Shown in pieces: positions 1 through 8,227 of a stretch of 64,000 bases of DNA; position 1 is the stretch's first letter, and every line of letters begins with the position of its first letter. A program made the translations under genes and the position numbers. The stretch comes from Azohydromonas australica DSM 1124 (GTDB lineage: Bacteria > Pseudomonadota > Gammaproteobacteria > Burkholderiales > Burkholderiaceae_C), in contig NZ_KE387213.1 of NCBI RefSeq assembly GCF_000430725.1, forward strand, positions 41,211 to 105,210, in the 5' to 3' direction. The notes under the pieces were generated by a model. That model was given only the letters and a program-made list of their open reading frames with translations, did no database searches and was not told where the DNA came from.

Positions 1-1
1 A

Positions 2-24
2 AATGCCGGCGCGGAGCCGGCATT
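2..24 (-). terminator. Hairpin terminator after the universal stress gene
   Basis: A perfect 9-bp inverted repeat (AATGCCGGC / GCCGGCATT) with a 5-nt loop lies about 55 bases beyond the stop of the minus-strand universal stress gene. On the minus strand the stem ends in ATTT at the window edge, so the U-tract cannot be fully seen. Confidence 0.6.
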
Positions 25-79
25 CAGGCGCGGCGCAGGGCCGCTCATGGGAGCGGAGCCCTGCGCGGGCAGCGGGCGC

Positions 80-502
80 TCAGCGCACCAGCAGCACGGG
101 CGTCTTGCAGTGCGCCATGACCTTGGTGGTCACGGAGCCCATCACCAGGTTGCCCAGGGCGCTGTGGCCGTGCGAGCCCATGATGAGCAGGTCGTACTTG
201 CCCTTGTCGGCCAGGCCGGCGATGTGGTCGGCGGCGTGGCCCACCTTGCTGACGTAGTCGATCTCGACGCCCTTGTTCTTGAAGAACGTGCGGATGGGCT
301 TGAACACCTTCTCGGACTCGCTCTCGTAGTAGGACTTGACCACGTCCTTGTCCAGCGCGGCGGCGGCGCGCGGCGGCACCGCGGGCACCACGTGCAGCAG
401 CGTGTACCGGTGCGCGCCGGAGAGCCATTCCTCGTGCTCCGCCAGGTAAGCCAGCATGTGCTTGGTATAGGGGCTGCCGTCTACGGGAACGAGGATCTTC
501 AT
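80..502 (-). CDS. Universal stress protein, UspA family
   Basis: A 140-residue single-domain universal stress protein, the usual length for the family. The N-terminus MKILVPVDGS is the typical first beta strand with the nucleotide-contacting Asp. The C-terminal block GSHGHSALGNLVMGS fits the ATP-binding pattern G-2x-G-9x-G-(S/T), so it probably belongs to the ATP-binding branch. These cytoplasmic proteins help cells survive starvation and oxidative or energy stress; the precise role cannot be read from sequence. It is the last gene of a minus-strand group (pckG, YecA-like, phosphoesterase, Usp) but has its own 90-base upstream gap and a following hairpin, so it may be transcribed alone. Confidence 0.93.
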   Translation of the reverse strand: MKILVPVDGSPYTKHMLAYLAEHEEWLSGAHRYTLLHVVPAVPPRAAAALDKDVVKSYYESESEKVFKPIRTFFKNKGVEIDYVSKVGHAADHIAGLADKGKYDLLIMGSHGHSALGNLVMGSVTTKVMAHCKTPVLLVR

Positions 503-592
503 GGGGTGAGCCTTCCAGTTTGTTGCTGAGAGGTGTGCAGTTTCGCACGCGCCCTCCGGCCGCCCTTGTCCAACGTCAAGGCGGCCGGCGGC

Positions 593-1369
593 TCAGAGCT
601 CGATCAGGCGCAGGGGCTCGAAGCCCTCGGGCTCGCCCTTGTCCGCGGCGCCGCGCGCCTGGCACACCACGCGCGTGCGGCGGCCGTCCGCGTGCTCGAC
701 GACGTAGTCGTGGCGGCGGTGCACGTGGCCGTGCAGCCACAGGTCCACGCCGGGGAAGAGGTCGTCATCGGCGTTGCAGAAGCTGGCGGTGCTGGCCTGG
801 CGGCCGTAGCGCGGGTCGGCGCTGCGCAGGCTGGGAGCAAAGTGCGTCACCACCACCGTGGCGTCCCAGCGGTCCTGCGCCGGCTCGGCCAGCTCCTGTT
901 CCAGCCATTGCCGGCACCGCAGCCCTTCCTCGCGCACCGCCGCGGCGTCGAAGAGCGCGCCGCCGCGGGTGGACTGCTGCACCCGCGCGAAGTAGCCGCC
1001 CGCGCGCTGCGCCTTGACGCGCTGCGCGGCGCCGAAGACCTCGAAGTCGCTCCAGCGCACCGTGCCCACGAAGCGCACGCGCCGCCCGTCGGCGGCGGTC
1101 CAGACCAGGCGCTCGCGCTCCAGCAGCCGAAAGTTCAGCTCGGCACAGCGCGCGCGCAGCGCGGCCCAGGCCTCGTCCATGTCGCGGCGGTCGAACTCGT
1201 GGTTGCCGGCCACGAACAGCACCGGCACCGGCCAGTGGGCGAACAGCTCCAGCCCCTTCCAGCGGCTGTCGATGTCGCCGGCCAGCACCAGCAGCTCCGC
1301 GCCCGGCGCGGGCTCGGGCGTGAAGCTCTCGGTTTCGAGATGCAGATCCGACAGCAGCTGCAGGCGCAT
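593..1369 (-). CDS. Metallophosphoesterase, calcineurin-like
   Basis: A 258-residue protein with the dinuclear-metal phosphoesterase motifs in order: SDLHLE near residue 7 (Asp and His ligands), LAGDID near 30, AGNHEFDR near 55, THFAP near 175, and GHVHRRHDY near 215. These are the D-x-H, G-D, G-N-H-(D/E), H and G-H-x-H motifs of the calcineurin-like fold. It has no signal peptide and is probably cytoplasmic. The substrate is unknown; relatives hydrolyse nucleotides or phosphodiesters. The start lies 9 bases after the stop of the upstream YecA-like gene, so the two are probably co-transcribed. Confidence 0.9.
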   Translation of the reverse strand: MRLQLLSDLHLETESFTPEPAPGAELLVLAGDIDSRWKGLELFAHWPVPVLFVAGNHEFDRRDMDEAWAALRARCAELNFRLLERERLVWTAADGRRVRFVGTVRWSDFEVFGAAQRVKAQRAGGYFARVQQSTRGGALFDAAAVREEGLRCRQWLEQELAEPAQDRWDATVVVTHFAPSLRSADPRYGRQASTASFCNADDDLFPGVDLWLHGHVHRRHDYVVEHADGRRTRVVCQARGAADKGEPEGFEPLRLIEL

Positions 1370-1378
1370 GCGTTCAGC

Positions 1379-2164
<786 letters not shown>

Positions 2165-2220
2165 GGGCGGAATTGTCGGCCATGGCGCCGACCCGCCCCG
2201 AGGCAGGGCCGGCGCCATGA

Positions 2221-2250
2221 AAAGGAAAAGGCCCGCGCGGGGCGGGCCTT
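2221..2250 (-). terminator. Rho-independent terminator of pckG
   Basis: A 9-bp inverted repeat AAGGCCCGC / GCGGGCCTT (2228-2236 and 2242-2250) lies 23 bases after the pckG stop. Read on the minus strand the stem is followed by TTTCCTTT, a U-rich tail. Confidence 0.75.
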
Positions 2251-2272
2251 CACGCAGCGGCGCTGACGGGCG

Positions 2273-4141
2273 TCAGGCCGTCAGGTGCTTCTCCAGGCGG
2301 GCCTTGGCTTCGGCCAGCTCGGCAGGCAGGTGGCTCTTGAGCAGGTCGAACAGCTCGTCGTGCAGCTTGATCTCGTGCAGCCAAGCGTCGCGGTCGATGC
2401 TGGTGACGCTCTTGAACTGCTCGGCCGAGAAGTCCAGGCCGGTCCAGTTCAGGTCCTCGTAGCGCGGCGTGGTGCCGAACAGGTGCTCCTCGCCCTGGGG
2501 CGCGGTGCCTTCGACGCGGCCCAGGATCCACTGCAGCACGCGCATGTTCTCGCCGTAGCCCGGCCAGGTGAACTTGCCGTCGGCGCCCTTGCGGAACCAG
2601 TTGACGCAGAAGATGCCCGGCAGCTTCGCGCCCTGCTCCTGCAGCTTGCTGCCCAGGTTCAGCCAGTGCTTGAAGTAGGCGCCCATGTGGTAGCCGGCGA
2701 AGGGCAGCATCGCGAACGGATCGCGGCGCACCACGCCTTGCTGGCCGGCGGCGGCGGCGGTGGTCTCGCTGCCCATGGTGGCGGCCATGTACACGCCCTC
2801 GACCCAGTCACGCGCCTCGGTCACCAACGGCACCGTGGTGGAGCGGCGGCCGCCGAAGATGAAGGCGTCGATGACCACGCCCTCGGGGTTGTCCCACTCG
2901 GGGTCCAGCACCGGGTTGTTGGTGGCGGCCACCGTGAAGCGCGCGTTCGGGTGCGCGGCCTTGCGGCCGGTTTCCTTGGCGATCTGCGGCGTCCAGTCCT
3001 GGCCCTGCCAGTCGATCAGATGCGCCGGGGCCTCGTCGGTCATGCCTTCCCACCACACGTCGCCGTCGTCGGTCAGGGCGACGTTCGTGAAGATCACGTC
3101 GCGCTGCAGCGAGTCCATGCAGTTGGGGTTGGTCTTGCTGTTGGTGCCCGGGGCCACGCCGAAGTAGCCGGCTTCGGGGTTGATCGCGCGCAGCTTGCCG
3201 TCGGCGGTGGGCTTGATCCAGGCGATGTCGTCACCGATGGTGGTGACCTTCCAGCCCTCGAAGCCCGCCGGCGGCACCAGCATCGCGAAGTTGGTCTTGC
3301 CGCAGGCGCTGGGGAAGGCAGCGGCCACGTGGTGCTTCTTGCCCGCCGGATCGGTCACGCCCAGCACCAGCATGTGCTCGGCCAGCCAGCCCTCGTCGCG
3401 GCCCATGTTGGAGGCGATGCGCAGCGCGAAGCACTTCTTGCCCAGCAGCGCGTTGCCGCCGTAGCCCGAGCCGTAGGACCAGATCTCGCGCGTGGCGGGG
3501 TAGTGGACGATGTACTTGGTCTTGTTGCAGGGCCAGGCCACGTCCTGCTGGCCTTCGGCCAGCGGCGCGCCCACGGTGTGCACGCAGGGCACGAACTCGC
3601 CGTCCTCGCCCAGCAGCTCCAGCACGCGCTTGCCCATGCGGGTCATGATGCGCATGTTCACGGCCACGTAGGGGCTGTCGGAGAGCTCCACGCCCAGCTG
3701 GCTGATGGGCGAGCCCAGCGGGCCCATGGAGAAGGGGACCACGTACAGCGTGCGGCCGCGCATGGCGCCGCGGAACAGCGCGTTCTCGCCGGTCTGCAGC
3801 AGGGCGCGCATCTCGGCCGGGGCCATCCAGTTGTTGGTCGGGCCGGCGCCTTCTGCCGTCTCGGAGCAGATGAAGGTGCGGTCCTCGACACGGGCCACGT
3901 CGCTCGGGTCGCTGCACGCCAGGTAGCTGTTGGCGCGCTTGGCCGGGTTCAGGCGCTTCATGGTGCCGCCATCCACCAGCTGCTGGCACAGACGGTCGTA
4001 CTCCTCCTGCGAGCCGTCGCACCAGTACACGTCACGCGCTTCGGTCAGGGCTGCGATCTCGGCGACCCAGGCGACCAGACGGTTATGACGGACATAAGCG
4101 GGGACGTTCAAGCGCAAGCCTTCCATGGCGGGTTGGTTCAT
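2273..4141 (-). CDS. pckG: Phosphoenolpyruvate carboxykinase (GTP)
   Basis: This 622-residue protein is the GTP-dependent PEP carboxykinase, which converts oxaloacetate and GTP to PEP, CO2 and GDP in gluconeogenesis. Visible blocks include the substrate loop RANSYLACSDPSDVARVEDRT near 70-88, NNWM, the metal and phosphate region GSGYGGNALLGKKCFALRIA near 224-243, and the kinase-1a P-loop AAFPSACGKTNFAM at 274-287 with its GTP-class Cys. The length matches GTP-type enzymes, not the roughly 530-residue ATP type. A GGAG ribosome-binding site precedes the ATG. The 316-base upstream region probably holds its promoter. Confidence 0.98.
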   Translation of the reverse strand: MNQPAMEGLRLNVPAYVRHNRLVAWVAEIAALTEARDVYWCDGSQEEYDRLCQQLVDGGTMKRLNPAKRANSYLACSDPSDVARVEDRTFICSETAEGAGPTNNWMAPAEMRALLQTGENALFRGAMRGRTLYVVPFSMGPLGSPISQLGVELSDSPYVAVNMRIMTRMGKRVLELLGEDGEFVPCVHTVGAPLAEGQQDVAWPCNKTKYIVHYPATREIWSYGSGYGGNALLGKKCFALRIASNMGRDEGWLAEHMLVLGVTDPAGKKHHVAAAFPSACGKTNFAMLVPPAGFEGWKVTTIGDDIAWIKPTADGKLRAINPEAGYFGVAPGTNSKTNPNCMDSLQRDVIFTNVALTDDGDVWWEGMTDEAPAHLIDWQGQDWTPQIAKETGRKAAHPNARFTVAATNNPVLDPEWDNPEGVVIDAFIFGGRRSTTVPLVTEARDWVEGVYMAATMGSETTAAAAGQQGVVRRDPFAMLPFAGYHMGAYFKHWLNLGSKLQEQGAKLPGIFCVNWFRKGADGKFTWPGYGENMRVLQWILGRVEGTAPQGEEHLFGTTPRYEDLNWTGLDFSAEQFKSVTSIDRDAWLHEIKLHDELFDLLKSHLPAELAEAKARLEKHLTA

Positions 4142-4457
4142 GAGAACTCCGATCTAAAGAGAGAAAGACGGCATTGGGTCAACCTCGCCCTCGTCGCAAG
4201 GTAGGCCAAATACCGTCGGGCTGTGCGTAGCGCTCTGGATCGCAGAGGCGGTTTCACCCAGGTACGGCCTTCGATACCAAGCCGCCGGGCGTGCAGTGTG
4301 GCGGCAGTGTAATGGCGTGGTAACTGCCCAATCCCTGGGATAGCGCAAGCTTGGTGCATGAGCGGAGAACAGTCGTGGGGTCTTTCACGCCGGGGAGGAA
4401 CAGCAGGCAAGCGACATGCCGTGATGCAATTCCGACATCGGCACCCAACTTTTTGCG
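4142..4457. other. Intergenic region between divergent pckG and MOSC gene
   Basis: A 316-base non-coding stretch between two divergently oriented genes, so it should carry both promoters. Base composition is visibly lower in GC than the flanking genes. I could not place convincing -35/-10 hexamers or an operator. The short open frames inside it have no ribosome-binding site or recognisable product. Confidence 0.5.
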
Positions 4458-4991
4458 ATGCAGCTCCTGAGCCTGAACACCCTGACCCTCTCCCCCGACG
4501 GCACGCCCGCCCCGCGCCGCCAGCCCGCAGCCGACGCCCGCAGCGTCGAGCGCTACGGCATCGAGGACGAGCCGCCCGCGGCCACGCCCGCCTGCGCCCT
4601 GTTCGCCTATCCCTTCGAGCACTACCCGCTGTGGCAGACGCTGCGCGCCCAGGCCCGCGCCGCCGAGTGGGGCGAAGCGCTGCCCTACGGCGCGCTGGGC
4701 GAAGCGCTGACGCTCCAGGGCCTGCTGGAAGCCCAGGCCTGCGTGGGCGACGTGCTGGTGTTCGACAGCGGCTGCGAGCTGGCGGTGAGCGAGCCCCACC
4801 TGCCCAGCCCCACCCTCGACGCCGCCCTGGGCTTCAAGCACGCGGCGCGGATGATGTGGCAGTCGGGCCTGTGCGGCTTTCACCTGGGCGTGCGCATCGG
4901 CGGCACGCTGCGCAGCGGCGACCGTTTCACCCTGCGTCCCGGTCCGCGCGAGGTGAACATCGCCGACCTCTTCCGCGCCCGGCGCGGCTGA
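4458..4991 (+). CDS. MOSC domain-containing protein
   Basis: A 177-residue protein resembling the short MOSC proteins of the YiiM type. The pattern VGDVLVFDSGCELAVSEP near 95-112 and the C-terminal GFHLGVRIGGTLRSGDRF near 138-155 fit the beta-barrel MOSC core, including its conserved Cys. MOSC domains bind or transfer sulfur/molybdenum-cofactor ligands; YiiM-like members reduce N-hydroxylated compounds. The protein is shorter than YiiM (about 220 residues), mainly in the central part, so its exact activity is uncertain. It is convergent with the AbrB-family gene, with only 11 bases between stop codons. Confidence 0.75.
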   Translation: MQLLSLNTLTLSPDGTPAPRRQPAADARSVERYGIEDEPPAATPACALFAYPFEHYPLWQTLRAQARAAEWGEALPYGALGEALTLQGLLEAQACVGDVLVFDSGCELAVSEPHLPSPTLDAALGFKHAARMMWQSGLCGFHLGVRIGGTLRSGDRFTLRPGPREVNIADLFRARRG

Positions 4992-5002
4992 GGCCCTCAC
5001 CT

Positions 5003-6088
5003 TCAGCGGCCGGCCAAGGGCAGCGACCGCAGCGCCTGGCGCCGCGCCTCCCAGCGGTACAGCGGCCCGGTCAACACCAGCACCGCGACGTAGCGCACCA
5101 CGTGAAAGGCCGTGACCAGCGGCACGCCCAGCTGCAGCACCTGGGCCGTGATGCACATCTCCGCCATGCCGCCGGGCGAGTTGCCCAGCAGCACGGCCGC
5201 CGGCGCCAGGCCCGCAGCCCAGGCCAGCAGCCAGGCAAAGCCGGCCGACGCCGCCAGCATGGCCAGCGTCCCCGCCGCCACCGTGCCCAGCCAGCGCGGC
5301 GCAGCGTGCAGGAACTCCGGCGTGAAGCGCGTGCCCAGCGACACCCCGATGAGCAGCTGCGCCGCGTTGGTCATGGCATGCGGCAGCACCGCCTCGGGCA
5401 GCAGTCCGCTGCCCACCAGGGCCAGGCCCACCAGCAGTGCGCCCAACACCCACGGGTTCGGGCTGCCCAGGCGCCGCGCGACCAGCGCCCCGGCCAGCGT
5501 CGCCGCGCACAGCAGCCCCAGCAACGGCAGCGGCAGCTCTGCCGCGCCGGCGCGGGCCTCCAGCGGATGGAAGCCCGCCGCCTGCAGCCCCCAGGGCACG
5601 GCCACCACCACGATCAGCACCCGCAGCGAATGCGCCGCGGCCACGCGGTCCACGCGCCCGCCGTGGCGCTCGGCCAGCACCGCCATCTCGGAGGCGCCGC
5701 CGATGGCCGCGGCAAAGAAAGCGGTGGCACGGTCCGGCGCGCCGCTGCGCAGCAGCACCCGGTAGAACAGCGCGCCCATGAACAGCGCCCACAGCACGCC
5801 GACCAGCAGCGCCGGTGCCAGGCGCGGCAGCTGCTGCAGCACCAGCGGCGTGAAGTGCAGGCCCAGCGCGGTGCCGATGGCCCATTGCCCGGCGTTGCGC
5901 AGCACGGGCGAGACGCGCAGCCGCGCCCCGGCCGAACAGGCTATCGCCGTGGCCAGCAGCGGCCCCAGCGTCCAGGCCAGCGGCACGCGCAGCTGCTCGC
6001 ACAGCAGCGCGGCCGCGGCGGCCAGCGCCAATGTCAGCAGCGCCCGTCCCCAGGTGCCGGGACTGCGCACCCAACGAGCCGCTGCCAT
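5003..6088 (-). CDS. AbrB-family (AbrB_2) integral membrane protein
   Basis: A 361-residue, very hydrophobic protein with about ten predicted membrane segments and two internally similar halves: LGPLLATAIACSAG / LGALLVGLALVGSG, and FAAAIGGASEMAVLA / LGNSPGGMAEMCITA. This duplicated architecture with G-G-(A/M)-(S/A)-E-M motifs is the AbrB_2 family (often misnamed ammonia monooxygenase or AbrB regulator). Its transport function is not established. It lies 5 bases after the stop of the upstream ene-reductase gene on the same strand, suggesting an operon. Confidence 0.88.
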   Translation of the reverse strand: MAAARWVRSPGTWGRALLTLALAAAAALLCEQLRVPLAWTLGPLLATAIACSAGARLRVSPVLRNAGQWAIGTALGLHFTPLVLQQLPRLAPALLVGVLWALFMGALFYRVLLRSGAPDRATAFFAAAIGGASEMAVLAERHGGRVDRVAAAHSLRVLIVVVAVPWGLQAAGFHPLEARAGAAELPLPLLGLLCAATLAGALVARRLGSPNPWVLGALLVGLALVGSGLLPEAVLPHAMTNAAQLLIGVSLGTRFTPEFLHAAPRWLGTVAAGTLAMLAASAGFAWLLAWAAGLAPAAVLLGNSPGGMAEMCITAQVLQLGVPLVTAFHVVRYVAVLVLTGPLYRWEARRQALRSLPLAGR

Positions 6089-6093
6089 GGCAC

Positions 6094-7182
6094 TCAGGCC
6101 GGCAGCTTCGGGTAGTCGATGTAGCCGCGCGCCCCGCCGCCGTAGAGCGTGGCGGTGTCCAGCGGATTCAGCGGCGCGCCGCGCTGCAGGCGCAGGCCCA
6201 GGTCAGGATTGGCGATGAAGGGCTTTCCGAAGGCCACCAGGTCGGCGGCGCCACTGGACACCACCTCGACGGCCATGCGGCGGTCGTAGCCGTTGTTGAC
6301 CATCCAGGCCGCCCGGGTCTGGCGGCGCAGCGCGGCGTAGTCGAAGGGCGCCACGTCTCGCGCCCCGCCGGTGGCGCCTTCCACCACGTGCACGAAGGCC
6401 AGGTTGTACGGCTCCAGCTGCGCCAGCGCGGCCTCGTACAGCGCCTGCGGGTTGCTGTCCTGGCCGATGTCGTTGGCCGGCGTCACCGGGCTCAGGCGCA
6501 GGCCGGTGCGTCCGCCGCCGATCTCGTCGGTGACCGCCTGCACCACCTCGCGCAGCAGCCGGGTGCGGTTCTCGATCGGGCCGCCATATTGGTCAGTGCG
6601 GTCGTTGCAGCTGTCGCGCAGGAACTGCTCGATCAGGTAGCCGTTGGCGGCGTGGATCTCCACGCCGTCGAAGCCGGCCTCCATCGCGCAGCGCGCCGCG
6701 TGGCGGTAGGCCGCGACGACGCCCGGGATTTCCGCGGTGGCCAGCGCCCGCGGTGCGCTCACGGGCTCGAAGCCCTTGGCGGTGTAGGTCTTGGTCTGGG
6801 CCGCGCGCGCGGTGGAGGACACCGGCGGCTGCCCGCCCGGCAGCAGCGACACGTGCGAGATGCGGCCCACGTGCCAGAGCTGGATCACGATGCGCCCGCC
6901 GCGCGCGTGCACCGCGTCCGTCACCTTCTTCCAGCCCGCGACCTGCTCGGGCGTGTAGATGCCCGGGGTGTCGAGGTAGCCGTGGCCGAACTCGCAGATG
7001 GGACTGGCCTCGGTGACGATCAGCCCGGCGCCGGTGGCCGGCTGGGCGCGCTGCGCGTAGTACTCGACCATCAGCGCGTTGGGCACCTGGCCGGGCGCGC
7101 GGTTGCGCGTCAGCGGCGCCATGACGACGCGGGTGTCCAGGGCGATGTCACCGATGTGGATGGGATCGAACAGGCTGGGCAT
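6094..7182 (-). CDS. nemA: NemA-type ene-reductase (Old Yellow Enzyme family)
   Basis: A 362-residue FMN enzyme of the OYE family that reduces activated C=C bonds (enones, maleimides) or nitro-esters using NAD(P)H. Diagnostic features are APLTRNRA at 22-29, QLWHVGR near 100, EIHAANGYLIEQFLRD near 180 with the His/Asn substrate pair, NDRTDQYGG, and the C-terminal FMN-phosphate site LVAFGKPFIANPDL. The length fits NemA/PETN-reductase exactly. In many bacteria nemA is induced by electrophiles through a neighbouring NemR; no regulator is visible here. The downstream membrane protein gene follows closely. Confidence 0.93.
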   Translation of the reverse strand: MPSLFDPIHIGDIALDTRVVMAPLTRNRAPGQVPNALMVEYYAQRAQPATGAGLIVTEASPICEFGHGYLDTPGIYTPEQVAGWKKVTDAVHARGGRIVIQLWHVGRISHVSLLPGGQPPVSSTARAAQTKTYTAKGFEPVSAPRALATAEIPGVVAAYRHAARCAMEAGFDGVEIHAANGYLIEQFLRDSCNDRTDQYGGPIENRTRLLREVVQAVTDEIGGGRTGLRLSPVTPANDIGQDSNPQALYEAALAQLEPYNLAFVHVVEGATGGARDVAPFDYAALRRQTRAAWMVNNGYDRRMAVEVVSSGAADLVAFGKPFIANPDLGLRLQRGAPLNPLDTATLYGGGARGYIDYPKLPA

Positions 7183-7291
7183 TTGTAATGGGTGTACTGA
7201 ACGAGAAAAGTTCGCAGCCTAAGCGAATCAATGCCGGCACGCTGCCCCTGCCGGCGCAAGGCCCCAGGGGGCAGCGGCTACAGTGCCGCGC

Positions 7292-8146
7292 ATGCTTGCC
7301 TATCGACACGCCTTCCACGCCGGCAACCACGCCGATGTCCTCAAGCACCTGGTACTCGCCCAGGTGCTGCGCTACATGAACGAGAAGGACAAGCCCTACA
7401 CGCTGGTCGACACCCACGCCGGCGCCGGCGGCTACTCGCTGCAGGGCCGCTACGCCCACAAGAAGGACGAGTTTGAAACCGGCATCCGGCCGCTGTGGAA
7501 CGAGGCCTCCGGCCTGCCCGCGCCGCTGGCCGACTACGTGCAGCTGGTGCGCGACTTCAACGACGGCGGCAAGCTCGTGCAGTACCCCGGCTCGCCCGCC
7601 ATCGCGCAGCGCCTGCTGCGCGAGACGGACCGGCTGCGCCTGTACGAGCTGCACCCCACCGACTTCCGCATCCTGGAGTCCTTCCTCGCCACCCGGCCGC
7701 ACACGCAGGTGGACATGAGCGACGGCTTCGCCGCCATCACCCGCGAGCTGCCCCCGCCCTCGCGCCGCGGCGTGCTGCTGATCGACCCCTCCTACGAGCT
7801 CAAGACCGACTACGGCAAGGTGGTGCACGCGGTGCGCGACGCGCTGCAGCGCTTCGCGCAGTGCGTGATCCTGGTCTGGTACCCGCAGCTGCAGCTGGTG
7901 GAGGCGGCGCAGCTGCCCAAGCGGCTGACCGCCGCGGCGGCCGCGGCGCCCAAGGGCTGGCTCAACGTCAGCTTGAGCGTGGCCGAGTCCGGGCCCGACG
8001 GCTTCGGCATGACCGGCAGCGGCATGTTCGTCATCAACCCGCCCTGGACGCTGCACGACGACCTGGCGCAGTGCCTGCCCGTGCTGGTGAACAAGCTCGG
8101 CCAGTACGACGGCGCGCGCTTCAGCATCGAGCAGCAGGCGGTCTGA
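7292..8146 (+). CDS. rlmJ: 23S rRNA (adenine(2030)-N6)-methyltransferase
   Basis: A 284-residue protein starting MLAYRHAFHAGNHADVLKH, the RlmJ signature; an upstream GTG would add only three residues. It methylates A2030 of 23S rRNA with SAM. The SAM-binding block DTHAGAGGY lies near 40. The catalytic motif reads DPSYELK near 165 where the classical N6-adenine motif is DPPY, so the second proline is serine. FGMTGSGMFVINPPW near the end is also typical. It is followed within 20 bases by a strong intrinsic terminator, so it is probably monocistronic. Confidence 0.95.
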   Translation: MLAYRHAFHAGNHADVLKHLVLAQVLRYMNEKDKPYTLVDTHAGAGGYSLQGRYAHKKDEFETGIRPLWNEASGLPAPLADYVQLVRDFNDGGKLVQYPGSPAIAQRLLRETDRLRLYELHPTDFRILESFLATRPHTQVDMSDGFAAITRELPPPSRRGVLLIDPSYELKTDYGKVVHAVRDALQRFAQCVILVWYPQLQLVEAAQLPKRLTAAAAAAPKGWLNVSLSVAESGPDGFGMTGSGMFVINPPWTLHDDLAQCLPVLVNKLGQYDGARFSIEQQAV

Positions 8147-8166
8147 GCCTCCAATCTCCAGGCACC

Positions 8167-8189
8167 CGGGCGCGACAGCGCCCGTTTTT
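8167..8189 (+). terminator. Rho-independent terminator of rlmJ
   Basis: CGGGCGC, loop GACA, GCGCCCG, then five T residues: a 7-bp perfect stem with a U-tract, 20 bases after the rlmJ stop codon. Confidence 0.88.
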
Positions 8190-8227
8190 CATTCCACCGG
8201 CCTTCACGAGCCTCACGAGCAGCAGCC

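Noticed and set aside
2285..4204. 639-codon plus-strand open frame opposite pckG
   Set aside because: Antisense to a fully conserved PEP carboxykinase; no recognisable domain.
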